DNA from: Liolophura sinensis | Lineage: Eukaryota > Mollusca > Polyplacophora > Chitonida > Chitonidae | Direction of reading: 5' to 3' | Length of the DNA: 64,000 bases | NCBI RefSeq assembly: GCF_032854445.1 | Contig: NC_088304.1 | Location: 11,545,704-11,609,703 of the forward strand | Shown: one piece after another, positions 22,096 through 33,589 of the stretch | Numbering within the stretch: the stretch's first letter is position 1 | How the letters are laid out: each line of letters opens with the position of its first letter | Translations under genes and position numbers: made by a program | The notes under the pieces: model-generated | What the model was told of the DNA's origin: nothing | The model's input: the letters and a program-made list of their open reading frames with translations, nothing else | The model's database searches: none

Positions 22096-23316
22096 TCACA
22101 AGTCTAATCGCTTGGCCGGTTTGATACGACGTCCAAATGATGGCCTTTGATCAGATGCTCCATCAATAGAACGATCTGGTGACAACTGCCGTGGACTAGA
22201 GATTGCTGTCGGTACACTCGCGTCATTAGTCACAGTCAAATCAGGTGGTTCAGCCTGATTGATCGACACATGAGTATCTCCTGGTACATGGAATAAATGC
22301 TTTCGGTTTCGACGGTACAATCCACCATTTTCGCCACGTACTATGTAGGATCTCGTATATCCAGACTCTTTAACAACAGTACCGGCAGGACTCCACTGTT
22401 TGTCGTTGTCAAGTTTGATGCGAACGTTGTCTCTGGGCTGTAACACATACAAGTCTGTGGCACCATGCCTCTCATTGAAATAATAGGCCTGGTCGGATTT
22501 AGCTCGGCTATCATTGTGCTGGATCTCGCTTCTGTTAGGCCATTTAGCCCAAAACATACTGGGCGAGGCAGGAACAGTCGTTCTAACTTTCCGAGACAAC
22601 ATCAATTCATTAGGACTGTAGCCTAAGCTAGATATAGGCGTACCCCTGTACGACAGTAATGTAAGGAATGGATCCTTCTGACGTATAGTGTTCTTTGCTG
22701 TCTGCAAAGCTCTTTTCACTTCACAGTTTTACAGGTGGAACTGAGGGCCACTAGATACATGCTTGATGCCATACGCTTTCACAAAAACATCAAACTCACT
22801 GCAAGTGAACTGAGGTCTGTTATCACTTAAGAATGTCTCTGGGATACACTAACGAGATATGTTCTTCAGTTTCCCAATAACTACACTGGCCTTTGTAGTG
22901 GGTAGGTAAGCGATCTCAATATATCTCGAATAGTAGTCTACAACTACGAGATAATTCTTACGATTCACTTCACACAAATCTGCACCAACTCTCTGCCAAG
23001 GACGTTCTGGTAGTGATGCAGATCGCAGTGTTTCGTTGCGTTGAGCAGCTCTGACAGTGCTGTTAACCTGACAGTGCTGGAAGTGTTTCACGACACGTTC
23101 AATTGCGCCATTAAGTCCTGGCCACCAGACTGTCTGTTTGGCTCGCTCACGACATTTAGTCAGTCCCGGGAGCCCATGATGAAGTTTCTCCATTGTACTC
23201 TCCAGCGTACACCCAGGAATAACAACGGGCGTCCCACGCACTAACAGTCCATCAACAACACTAAGTTCACCACGGATTCTGTGAAACTCACGAACATCAT
23301 TATCAATACTGTGCAC
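22096..23316 (-). pseudogene. Ty3-type integrase remnant
   Basis: The upstream part (23316-22849) has a WWPGLNGAIERVV zinc-finger region, in which the H2C2 ligands are partly lost (H-H at LHHG, C at KHFQHC), and RVGADLCEV with the first catalytic aspartate. The middle part (about 22848-22720) carries SDNRPQF (second aspartate) and NCEV (glutamate), but is cut by an in-frame stop after ISR and another before NCEV. The last part (22719-22096) is 207 open codons with a GYSPNELMLSR motif and the chromatin/C-terminal domain. All three DDE residues survive but cannot be made as one protein. Confidence 0.85.
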
Positions 23317-23325
23317 GAATCTGGG

Positions 23326-24400
23326 CTAACCTTCCATGGTATAGTCAAACACTTGCTGCAAGGCGGGATCGTTTTCAGTTGACAATCTGATTTCATGAAG
23401 CAATGGATCCGAGTTCAGCCCACCGCTGTGTTGTTGCATGAACACAGCCTCAGTACCGTACTGACTAGCGTCAGCACTCACTTTTGTCGGCTTATTAACA
23501 TCATAAAAAGCTAGGACCGGTGACTCGGAAATCAAGTCCTTTAATTTCTGAAACGCTCGCTCTTGAGGTTCATACCAGGACCACACTGCATGTTTTTGCA
23601 ACAAGTCATCAAACGGTCCTGCTATCTCGACCATTTCAGGAACATGTTTCCCCAAATAGTTGATCATACCCATTACCTGCCTGAGCTGTTTAACGTCGGT
23701 AGGTGGGTATAGTTCCTTTATGGCTTGAACTTTATCAGGATGAGGCTTAAAACCATTCTTACTACCCAAATGTCCCAGGAACTCCACACTACTCTGTCTA
23801 CTTTCACATTTCTCCTTAATCAGTTTCATGTCAGATTCACTCACTTTCTTAAGAACACTGGATAAATTGGAAAAATTCACTGGCACTTGATATTCCGAAT
23901 GGCATTCTCAAGAATCTGAATCTGCCAATAGACGTTATGAAAGTTGTCAATTTATTAGGAAGGATTAGGATTTATTAGCTTAAGAAGTATGACATCGACG
24001 GTTAGTAAAGTATACAACTCACGCTTAACGGCTTTATTAAGTGGCTTTAGATCAATACAAATGCGTACTTTTCCACCACGTTTAGGTACAACAACCATAC
24101 GTGAACACCAATCAGTCGGTTCTGTGACAGAAGTTATCACACCAAGACGCTCCATGCGCTTGAGCACTTCCTCAACTTGCTTAAGTTGTGAAATATGTCC
24201 TCGCCTAGCAGTTGTAGCGCAGTATGCAACTTAATTTTAATCATAGTGTCTTTCATTAGACCTAGTTCACCAAACACATCTTCACTTCCTCTGAGTGTGT
24301 TACAGTGTGAAGACGTGCGATCAAATTCATTTTGACAGCTGTAGAGCGACTCAACAAATTGTCAATATCACTCTGTACTACAAACCCTCTTAGGGGAAAC
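23326..24400 (-). pseudogene. Ty3-type reverse transcriptase / RNase H remnant
   Basis: The linker and RT entry (FGELGLMKDTMIKIK, about 24280-24230) are followed by a frameshift, then 24167-23955 with EPTDWCSRMVVVPK and KVRICIDLKPLNKAV. A deletion removes motif A. A short piece (about 23945-23880) reads FITSIGRFRFLRMPFGISS, and a second deletion removes the YxDD box. The thumb (SVEFLGHLG), connection (MGMINYLGKHVPE) and RNase H start (SADASQYGTEAVF) are open in 23886-23326, but most of RNase H is missing. Polymerase activity is impossible. Confidence 0.85.
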
Positions 24401-24639
24401 AGGTTGTTTTTTTACGAAAATCTGACTGATGAACTGCCCCAGACATTTTAACTGACCCCCAGGACGGTCCAAAATGTCTCAGCAATCTAGCTCTTAATGC
24501 ATTGTCTTTAATAGCCAAAATACACCAACGTATTTTGGGAAATAATTAAAGCTATGTTACAGTGGCGTGTGTAGAAACAGTTTCGTCTCTTCCACCGGAT
24601 ACTTATGTAACCCTCATGTTGGTCAGCGTGGTTAATGGA

Positions 24640-24975
24640 AATTTGCCACAATGTTCTAAACGATGATTAACACAAGCCAACCAAAGAAATGATAAAGTAT
24701 AAAAAGTGCGAAATTAAGACGGAATAATGCAATGACAAGCAGGCAACAGTTTTCAAATATGTTGGAAAGGAAAGATTTAGGCGAACGAGAAATCAGTATT
24801 CGAACAGTGTACAGTACTAGTATGTAAGTTGTCGATCATAAAGTATGTATCTCAGTTGCTCATTGATGGCAACCGTTTATATATCCAAGGTAGCTGTCTA
24901 ATTCAACACGGTGAATCTATAGTCCATAGGTCCATAGGGTTAAGCGGAATTAGACACAATCATAAGTGCCTGATA
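24640..24975 (-). repeat. Rep-3 copy
   Basis: AACACAAGCCAACCAAAGAAA, AAAAGTGCGAAATTAAGACG, GAGAAATCAGTATTCG and GGGTTAAGCGGAATTAGACA match Rep-3. The last of these also recurs at 39645-39670. Confidence 0.75.
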
Positions 24976-24999
24976 TTATGGACTCTAACTCTGCTAACT

Positions 25000-25170
25000 G
25001 CTTCTCTTTGCGTGATTCCGTCCTATTTTCGCACTTTATATACTTGCTTAGTTCTTTGGTGGTTTTTGTTACACACTGTTAGGAATTAGCCTCGCGACTG
25101 TTGACCTGCGACGTCAATACTGGATGAGACTGGTATACGAGTATTTGTTTCGACGCATAGATTAACAAAT
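25000..25170 (+). repeat. Rep-3 copy, opposite orientation to its neighbour
   Basis: GCGTGATTCCGTCCTATTTT, TTAGTTCTTTGGTGGTTTTT and GTATACGAGTATTTGTTTCG are the inverse of the segment at 24670-24790, giving two Rep-3 copies tail to tail around about 24980. Confidence 0.75.
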
Positions 25171-25189
25171 GCTACAAGACGAGATTTGT

Positions 25190-25310
25190 ATAATTAAGAC
25201 GTACAGCATAGAGAGAAAAACCAGAGCAGCGACGATAGAGTGATAGCTGGCAAATGGTCACACGTAATCAGTGAGGTACGGCCTCTTGTCAATATACCTC
25301 AGTTGTGTCT
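25190..25310 (-). repeat. Rep-1 partial copy
   Basis: GACGTACAGCATAGAGAGAA, CAGAGCAGCGACGATAG, ATGGTCACACGTAATCAGTG and GTCAATATACCTCAG. Confidence 0.85.
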
Positions 25311-25314
25311 TATA

Positions 25315-25960
25315 CACGCTACTAGAAATCAACAAAACCCTCAGTGTAAACCGATCTAATCTCAGCCAAACAACATTCCTTCAAGTCATACAGCAAAACA
25401 CGGCATTGAATCGTGACAGAGATTTCTTTATTTCCAGTAAATATGACGTGCTAATACTTGTATTTGTGTCTTAGTTTTATTTAAGTTTCAATTAAGGGGT
25501 TATTACATTCATTTCAGCACAACAAGTATCTTGTTGAACAATTCTTGAATAGCACTTCTTCAATGAAGCTTAATACAGTAAACACGTGATTCAATCGTTT
25601 CATTGCAGTAAGCCATTTGTCACTTTTGAGTTGTCTGGAAAACACGGTAGGTGTTTCTAATTGACAAGAACTTCTGTAGGTTAAAAGCTTTCCTGCCATT
25701 ACAGATACCATCCATTACCCACGCCGACCAACGTGAGGGTGGCCGACTAAAGAGACACAAACTATATCTACATCCCCATGCGGCTTAGTGTGGGCTCAAC
25801 TTGTCTTCCAAAGTACATTTCTGCTTTGCAAAACGTCTGAGAAGGAAGAAAACCTAATTTTGACGCAATTTTGTGGCAAATTGTGTTATTAGGATCTTTT
25901 GCCGTCACCAAAATAACTTTGTCGATTAAATGGTTGCGCCCAAAAAGATTTAGCTTCATC
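25315..25960 (+). repeat. Rep-2 right-half copy
   Basis: CTAATCTCAGCCAAACAACA, AATATGACGTGCTAATACTT, TTTTGAGTTGTCTGGAAAAC, TGACAAGAACTTCTGTAGGT, TACATTTCTGCTTTGC and GCCGTCACCAAAATAAC follow the order of 32570-33540 with one gap. Confidence 0.75.
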
Positions 25961-26527
25961 CGCAATGCACTGTATAAATGCATTAACATAAAATCAATGG
26001 AATTAATCAGTCTGTGTATTTATTATATTCATTTGTTTACTTCTGTAACACTATACTCAAGATTTTGTCATTGGAACGATTGTAATCACTTTCATAGATG
26101 CAGGAAACCGGATTGTCATTTACGGAGTTTCTATAACGAACATCCCCACATGTGACAAACATGTACAGATATGCCCATCACATACTGGAGGAAAATACGA
26201 CATCTCAAAAGCCACATAGACATCACTAACCGATTAACAAGGCTTCATATTTAGTGAGAATGTATAAATTCCCTGACAAAGAATCGTTGTGTTAGCGAAA
26301 GCTGGACTCGCGCACTCGTCCTCGATTTGCCTGCGGTTGATAGGAGCGAGGACAATAAACCTTGATCAGTAAAGTAAGTCTTGCCATAAGCTTTGCTAAA
26401 CTTCTCCGGAAAATTACCCTGAAAATTTGCACGTGAATTGATTGTTTTTTTTTGTGAAAATGAATGATCATCCGCATGTTGATTGCAAAGCATACCACGC
26501 ATGACCTACACACTGACTGAATGAATT

Positions 26528-26830
26528 AGTGGAGTGAGTGAGTGTTTAGGGTTTAAAGTCGTACTTAACAATTTTTTCAGTCATATGACGACGAAGGAGT
26601 CTTTAGAGTGCATGCACGTGTAATGTACCGCCTTGTTGCAGGACGGATTTCCACCGCTGCTTTATCTTACCGAAGACAAGTAGGCCGACCTACCCAAGCC
26701 ATTATGCTGATACGGATCAACGGGTCGTTACACTATCCGTTTAATGCTGAACGCCAAGCGAGGAAGCTATAACTTCCTCTTTAAGGCCTTAGGTGTTACA
26801 CGACCCAGGATTGACCCTGGATCTAGCCAC
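26528..26830 (-). repeat. SINE-B, nearly complete
   Basis: A reverse copy beginning in GTGAGTGAGTG and then CAGTCATATGACGACGAAGG, CGGATTTCCACCGCTGCTTT, AACGGGTCGTTACACTATCC, AAGCTATAACTTCCTC and CCCAGGATTGACCCTGGATC (the tRNA-like end). Confidence 0.9.
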
Positions 26831-27089
26831 CCATCCAGCCCGGTTATCAACTAATGGTGGAGTGAAAGAATGATAAAGCCTTATCGGTACTAAAGCATTA
26901 TTGCAACCATATTATGGTGAGAAAATGTTTAAACGAGGAGCCCAGCTTGACTACAGAATCATGGAGATACAGTATCTGTGAAAGCAGCCCTTAGGGGATC
27001 AGAAAAACCACAGATGTAGCCCGTTCTCAGCCTATTCACTCTATTTCCATTAAAACGTGACAGTTAACGGGCAGAAAAAACTGCGTTTA

Positions 27090-28130
27090 TATTTGGAACA
27101 TAGTTACATTGCATAGAAGTAAAGCACAATGTGTGTCTTTTGTATTACGTTTTCAGATTTAACAACATGGTCCTTTCAACTTAACTTTCCATTAAAAAAC
27201 ATGTACATGCAGCTCAAAGTTGATTTAAATGTGTGCCGTGGGTCCCAGATATCTCAGGGATATTAGGCGCTTCCTGTAACGTTTAATCAGCATAATGATC
27301 GGATAAAATAAGAACATCAGAAAAAATTACAATCAATCATGTCACTCGTTGGCAAGGAAATCGAGCAAAAGCATCGTATTAGTTGGTCTAAAGATCGCGG
27401 TCAATAAAAGTACTGCAGACGTCTGAAATCTGGTGCTATGATCAAGTTCCACTTTCAACTAGTGCTGCATGTAGTTTTATGCGAGGGAGTTGTTTTAGCA
27501 GAATTTAGAGCCACATGTGTATACTAGACATAGTCCCACATGACAATCACAAATACCCAAATGCTTTTGCCATTATACCCCTTTTCTACGAAATATTACA
27601 ATCTGCACAATAGAATTTAGCTGTAATGAATTTAATGTTGGTCAGTCGTCAGAATTGTTTTAAAAATTTGACGCAAAGGCAACCAATTCAGATAATATTA
27701 CAGAGAGCTCAACGAAAAGCAACAAACCCCTCACTGTCTAATCTCTGCATTTCCAAATTCCTTTCAGCTATTCAGAAAAAACTCAAACTGATTTTGGGGC
27801 CCATCGTGACAATTCTTTTCATTCCCAGTGTACATGTATATGATGTACTGGTACGTTCAACAGAAGAGGCTTCCAGTCTTGTGTAAGCTTACTTTGAAAA
27901 GCGTTTACCCCTGCATGGATTCCCATATTCACCCAATCTGTTCTTACTGAGTTTGTTATTTGGTTGCATTCAAGTCTGGATTTTGGTTACTTTCAGACGT
28001 TCTAAACCTACTCGACGCACCCAACAGCAGGATACCCAGACAAAGTATTACCCGAGGTAAATGGAATAGAAAGGATTCAGCTGTCAAAACATGAACAAAA
28101 AGCAAACGGAATAAAACCTTATATGTGGTA
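27090..28130 (+). repeat. Rep-2 copy, longest uninterrupted one
   Basis: Runs from ACATAGTTACATTGCATAGA through CCAGATATCTCAGGGATATT, AAATCGAGCAAAAGCATCGT, AAATACCCAAATGCTTTTGC, AGTGTACATGTATATGATGT and CAGGATACCCAGACAAAGT to a GAGGTAAATGGAATAG region. The 86-codon frame at 27626-27886 has no family resemblance. The segment at about 27350-27450 corresponds to one unit of the 101-bp array at 29.8-32.3 kb. Confidence 0.8.
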
Positions 28131-28462
28131 GACAGACAAGGAGCCAGATTTCAACGATCTATTGTCACATAGTCGCCGCAGCTCTGGTTTTATCATCTAT
28201 TCACTTATTCATCGTCTGTTCTACACCAGCAGCCCCTACAGGTTTGTGGCAATCACAGTTAACGACTACTTTTTGCTTTTTTTTGTATTTGTAAGACAGT
28301 TACCATAATACACGGACACAAATCAGGTGTGCTCTTTTTGTCTTGTGCTTTGTGATTAAGTCAAATTTACCCTCACATTTAAACAAATGTTTACATCATT
28401 AAGTCAGTTTATGTATGTGTCGTGGGATCCAGATGCCTCTCGTATATTAGGTGTTCGCTGTA

Positions 28463-28742
28463 TTTATTTATTTATTTATTTATTTATTTGATTAGTGTTT
28501 TACGCCGTACCCAAGAATATATTTCACTTATGCCACGGCGGCCAACATTATGGTGGGAGGAAACCGGGCAGAGCCCGGAGGAAACCCACGGTCATCCGCA
28601 GGTTGCTGAAGACTTTCCCACATACGACCGGAGAGGAAGCTAGCATGAGCTGGCTTGAACTCAGAGCGACCGCATTAGTGAGAGGCTCCTGGTTCATTAC
28701 GCTGCGCAAGCGAGCTTACCAACTGAGCCACGGAGGCCCCTC
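28463..28742 (-). repeat. SINE-A, full length, with perfect 13-bp TSD
   Basis: A reverse copy with a long ATTT tail, TACGCCGTACCCAAGAATAT, AAACCGGGCAGAGCCCGGAG, GAGAGGAAGCTAGCATGAGC and the head CCAACTGAGCCACGGAGGCC. The duplication GGTGTTCGCTGTA is at 28450-28462 and 28743-28755, and it restores an uninterrupted Rep-2 when one copy is removed. Confidence 0.96.
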
Positions 28743-28823
28743 GGTGTTCGCTGTAACGTTTCATCTAATTGGTAATGGTGTGACGAAATAAAGGCAAAAC
28801 AAAAATTAAAAAGAATCATGTCT

Positions 28824-29747
28824 GGTATCAAAATAATGTAAGGTTTATAAGAGATTTAAAAAATTCAGAAGGAAATTTGTTGACATTTAAAGATTTCAAA
28901 CAAAAATTTAAAGTGAAAGGTACCTTCTTAGATTATGATAGGTTAATTCGAAATGTTCCAACCGCGTGTCTCACGATAAATGAGAAGCATGATGTATATT
29001 GCCCCTCCCTTCCATCGAACATACGATTACTGACTAAACAAAAACGAAGAACAAAACGCTTTTACGATTTATTAAATAATGAGTTGCAGCAAAATATCAA
29101 AATCCACGAAAAATGGAACGATACTGTAAGGTTAGATAAAGAAACTGATTCGGAAAAGGTATTCGAATCTATTTATCAATGCACTCAATACACCAAGCTA
29201 CGAGATTTTCAATACAAAATCTTACACAGGATAACGCCAACAAAATATTATCTGTTTAAAACAGGACAGAGACACGACAGTATTTGTAATTATTGCAGAC
29301 TCGGTAAGGACACTATAGCACGCTCTTTCATTGAATGTCCGGAATCACGTAAATTGTGGACAGAATACGAACAGTGGCTATCACAAAAGTGGAAAACTGA
29401 TATTAAAATAACTCCCAAAGTCATTATTATGGGATAAAGCGAGAAACACAATTCTTCACCTTTAAATTTACTGACAATTTTAGCAAAAAAGTACATCTTT
29501 GACATGAGACGAAATGACGCCAAATTAAACATAATTAACCTGCAGAAAACGGTAACTGACCATTATAAAATCGAAAAATATATAGCTGATATATCCTGGA
29601 AAGGCGACGATTTTCTAAAGGGGTGGGAAAATTTAAATAGTTGAAAATAGTTAAAACAAAATTATGAATGTATGAGTACTTAGAGATGCATGAGATTGAC
29701 TGATTACAGCATGAATGGAAAATAGAATCTGATTGGTGGAAGGAAAA
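28824..29747 (+). mobile_element. 5'-truncated LINE (L1/Tx1-like 3' end) with 14-bp TSD
   Basis: The target duplication AAAAAGAATCATGT is at 28810-28823 and 29748-29761. The insert is about 0.92 kb: the C-terminal part of an ORF2, a short 3' UTR and a short A-run. Truncation at the 5' end plus TSD and A tail are signs of target-primed reverse transcription. It landed in Rep-2 right beside the start of the 101-bp array. Confidence 0.88.
28877..29644 (+). pseudogene. LINE ORF2 C-terminal remnant
   Basis: The open frame 28877-29437 ends with LRDFQYKILHRITPTKYYLF and a zinc-binding-like CNYC...H/C region ending SFIECPESRKLW, which resembles the domain after RT in L1/Tx1-type ORF2 proteins. After the stop, another frame continues with ILAKKYIFDMR and KIEKYIADISW, wording typical of the extreme C terminus, and stops near 29644. 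A frameshift separates the two. The RT and endonuclease domains are absent. Confidence 0.8.
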
Positions 29748-29761
29748 AAAAAGAATCATGT

Positions 29762-32275
29762 TGCTTATCGTTAGACATTGATCAAAAGCATCCCCTTCCT
29801 TGGCCTGAAGATTGCGGTAAATTAAGGTCGTCCACACATCTGAAGTCCGTTGTTATGGTCAGCTCATCGTTACAGACATCGAGCAAAAGCATCCCCCTCC
29901 TTGGCCTGAAGATTGCGGTAAATTAAAGTCGTCCACACATCTGAAGTCCGTTGTTATGGTCAGCTCATCGTTACAGACATCGAGCAAAAGCATCCCCTTC
30001 CTTGGCCTGAAGATTGCGGTAAATTAAGGTTATCCACACATCTGAAGTCCGTTGTTATGGTCAGCTCATCGTTACAGCATCGAGCAAAAGCATCCCCCTC
30101 CTTGGCCTGAAGATTGCGGTAAATTAAAGTCGTCCACACATCTGAAGTCCGTTGTTATGGTCAGCTCATCGTTACAGACATCGAGCAAAAGCATCCCCTT
30201 CCTTGGCCTGAAGATTGCGGTAAATTAAGGTTATCCACACATCTGAAGGTCCGTTGTTATGGTCAGCTCATCGTTACAGACATCGAGCAAAAGCATCCCC
30301 TTCCTTGGCCTGAAGATTGCGGTAAATTAAGGTTATCCACACATCTGAAGTCCGTTGTTATGGTCAGCTCATCGTTACAGACATCGAGCAAAAGCATCCC
30401 CTTCCTTGGCCTGAAGATTGCGGTAAATTAAAGTCGTCCATACATCTGAAGTCCGTTGTTATGGTCAGCCCATCTTTACAGACATCGATCAAAAGCATCC
30501 CCTCCTTGGCCTGAAGATTGCGGCAAATTAAGGTTATCCACACATCTGAAGTCCGTTGTTATGGTCAGCTCATCGTTACAGACATCGAGCAAAAGCATCC
30601 CCCTCCTTGGCCTGAAGATTGCGGTAAATTAAGGTCGTCCACACATCTGAAGTCCGTTGTTATGGTCAGCTCATCGTTACAGACATCGAGCAAAAGCATC
30701 CCCTTCCTTGGCCTGAAGATTGCGGTAAATTAAGGTCGTCCACACATCTGAAGTCCGTTGTTATGGTCAGCTCATCGTTACAGACATCGAGCAAAAGCAT
30801 CCCCCTCCTTGGCCTGAAGATTGCGGTAAATTAAGGTTATCCACACATCTGAAGTCCGTTGTTATGGTCAGCTCATCGTTACAGACATCGAGCAAAAGCA
30901 TCCCCCTCCTTGGCCTGAAGATTGCGGTAAATTAAGGTCGTCCACACATCTGAAGTCCGTTGTTATGGTCAGCTCATCGTTACAGACATCGAGCAAAAGC
31001 ATCCCCTTCCTTGGCCTGAAGATTGCGGTAAATTAAGGTCGTCCACACATCTGAAGTCCGTTGTTACGGTCAGCTCATCGTTACAGACATCGAGCAAAAG
31101 CATCCCCTTCCTTGGCCTGAAGATTGCGGTAAATTAAGGTTATCCACACATCTGAAGTCCGTTGTTATGGTCAGCTCATCGTTACAGACATCGAGCAAAA
31201 GCATCCCCTTCCTTGGCCTGAAGATTGCGGTAAATTAAGGTTATCCACACATCTGAAGTCCGTTGTTATGGTCAGCTCATCGTTACAGACATCGAGCAAA
31301 AGCATCCCCTTCCTTGGCCTGAAGATTGCGGTAAATTAAGGTTATCCACACATCTGAAGTCCGTTGTTATGGTCAGCTCATCGTTACAGACATCGAGCAA
31401 AAGCATCCCCTCCTTGGCCTGAAGATTGCGGTAAATTAAGGTTATCCACACATCTGAAGTCCGTTGTTATGGTCAGCTCATCGTTACAGACATCGAGCAA
31501 AAGCATCCCCTTCCTTGGCCTGAAGATTGCGGTAAATTAAGGTTATCCACACATCTGAAGTCCGTTGTTATGGTCAGTTCATCGTTAAAGACATCGAGCA
31601 AAAAGCATCCCCCTCCTTGGCCTGAAGATTGCGGTAAATTAAGGTCGTCCACACATCTGAAGTCCGTTGTTATGGTCAGCTCATCGTTACAGACATCGAG
31701 CAAAAGCATCCCCTCCTTGGCCTGAAGATTGCGGTAAATTAAGGTTATCCACACATCTGAAGTTCGTTGTTATGGTCGGCTCATCGTTACAGACATCAAG
31801 CAAAAGCATCCCCTCCTTGGCCTGAAGATTGCGGTAAATTAAGGTTATCCACACATCTGAAGTCCGTTGTTATGGTCAGCTCATCGTTACAGACATCGAG
31901 CAAAAGCATCCCCTTCCTTGGCCTGAAGATTGCGGTAAATTAAGGTTATCCACACATCTGAAGTCCGTTGTTATGGTCAGCTCATCGTTACAGACATCGA
32001 GCAAAAGCATCCCCTCCTTGGCCTGAAGAAAATTAAGGTCGTCCACACATCTGAAGTCCGTTGTTATGGTCAGCTCATCGTTACAGACATCGATCAAAAG
32101 CATCCCCTTCCTTGGCCTGAAGATTGCGGTAAATTAAGGTTATCCACACATCTGAAGTCCGTTGTTATGGTCAGCTCATCGTTACAGACATCGATCAAAA
32201 GCATCCCCCTCCTTGGCCTGAAGATTGCGGTAAATTAAGGTTATCCACACATCTGAAGTCCGTTGTTATGGTCAG
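29762..32275 (+). repeat. 101-bp tandem array, about 25 units, derived from Rep-2
   Basis: Units contain ACACATCTGAAGTCCGTTGT, GGTCAGCTCATCGTTACAGA, CATCGAGCAAAAGCATCCCC and GGCCTGAAGATTGCGGTAAA. I count 25 occurrences of the ACATCTGAAG landmark, spaced almost always 100-102 bp, the exceptions being small indels such as the gap at about 32029. Units differ at a few sites only (AAGGTCGTCC against AAGGTTATCC; CCCCCTCC against CCCCTTCC). Diverged single-copy relatives occur inside Rep-2 copies at 14270, 19425, 27345 and 33600. Open frames inside it are repeat artefacts. Confidence 0.97.
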
Positions 32276-33589
32276 CATCCTCTGCTTGCTCTGTGTTTTT
32301 ATAAAAAGAAGTTTTTTTGCACAGTATTCATCGATTGTATGCTGGATGCAACCTCACAAAAATCTCACAAACAGCCAAGTCTTTTGCTATTGTAACCCAT
32401 ACAAAAAGTTAATATTTACAAAATACTGTGCAGCTATAATAGGTTTTATGTTGGAGAAACAATGACTACAAAACGTCACAGTCAAGAATACCGGGCAAAT
32501 GTTTTAAAAATGTGACGGAAAGGCAGCTTCTGCAGATTGTATGACCAAAAACCCACAACAGAGTTCAATGGAAAGCAACACAACCTCTTGCTGTAAAGAA
32601 AAGCCAAAACAAAATTCCTCGAAGCCATACGGTTAAAAAACATATATCCGGGCTGATTTTAAGGTGAATCGTGACAAACGCTTTTTTCATTTCCTGTGCA
32701 TATGACGTGCTTAGACCTGAACAGGCTTCCAGTCTCGTAAGCTTGCCGCTTTTTTGCTTTGTTCTTCCAATCTGTTGTTACTGACTTTTTTATTTGGTTG
32801 AATTTATCTTTGGTTTTCTGTTACCTGAACGAGTCTCGACCCTTTTTGTAGCCCTTACACACTGTATATATTAGAAATTTTATGTTAGCTCTCAGACCAA
32901 AACGTCGTGCGTAATAAACCGAGAAGTTGACATACAAAAAAAAAAACACCTTCTTCTAATTGTCCTTGAAAGAGTTTTTGTAACAAGTGTTCATAGAAGA
33001 GGATTATAGTTTTAACTAACTTCACGCACTGCGCTTTGCATGGCCCAACTGTACTATTCGTCTAGTCGGCGACGTCTTAATGCTATAAGTTTATTACTTT
33101 AAAATCTACATGTGCAGGTAAGCTCACGCTTCAGACTTTCCAAACCCACCCAACAACAGGACACACAAAGTATTATTCGAGGTAAATGGAACATTTCTTG
33201 AAAAAAGCTTAATAAAGAAAACACGTGAACCACTTGTGTGTCAGGAGGAAGCCATTAGTCGCTTTTGACGTGGCTGGAAGGCACACTAAGTGTTTCTAAT
33301 TGACAAGAACCTTTGTTGGTTAAGGTTACGGCTTTCCTACCATTACAGTTACCAACAATTAGTCAGTGGGGGTTGGCCTAATTAACCGACCAAAGAGACA
33401 AAACTATCTCTACATAGGGCAGAGTGTTGTGGCCTAAATTGTCTGCAATAGTATATTTCTGCTTTGCCAAATGTCTGAGACGGAAGAAAACGTAATGTTA
33501 ACACAATTAGACGACACATTTTATTTGCGCCACCACAATAACTGTCTGGTTGAATGATTATTTAATGTCACGGCCATCTTAAGAGACTC

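Larger units (their letters stand above)
21656..24410 (-). mobile_element. Decayed Ty3-type LTR retrotransposon (pol and 3' LTR only)
   Basis: Reading right to left: the protease-RT linker (LLSRSTAVKMNLI), RT N terminus, an RT fragment, RNase H start, integrase H2C2 region, integrase core, integrase C terminus, purine tract and LTR. Gag and protease are absent and the homology ends near 24410, followed by Rep-type sequence. Stops, frameshifts and at least three internal deletions make it inactive. Its domain order (RT-RH-IN) and motif wording fit Ty3 rather than copia or BEL. Confidence 0.88.
28415..33545 (+). repeat. Rep-2 copy carrying SINE, LINE and a 101-bp array
   Basis: Rep-2 sequence is present at 28415-28462, 28743-28823, 29748-about 29800 and 32250-33545. 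The interruptions are a SINE-A, a LINE tail and the tandem array. Removing them leaves a contiguous Rep-2 copy of roughly 1.8 kb with no open frame of note, so Rep-2 appears non-coding. Confidence 0.8.

Noticed and set aside
22096-22719. 207-codon minus-strand frame as a host gene
   Set aside because: It is the C-terminal part of a Ty3-type integrase, next to the rest of the element.
28422-28791. Plus-strand frames of 73 and 98 codons
   Set aside because: They are translations of a SINE-A copy; similar peptides appear at every SINE-A in the window.
30518-32103. Repeating open frames inside the 101-bp array as a repeat protein
   Set aside because: They follow from the tandem structure, lie on both strands, break at every unit-length indel, and have no start or splice context.
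29762-32275. CRISPR-like array of regular repeats
   Set aside because: Units are contiguous 101-bp copies with no variable spacers, and the context is a eukaryotic dispersed repeat. The same holds for the 47-bp, 49-bp and 18-bp arrays.
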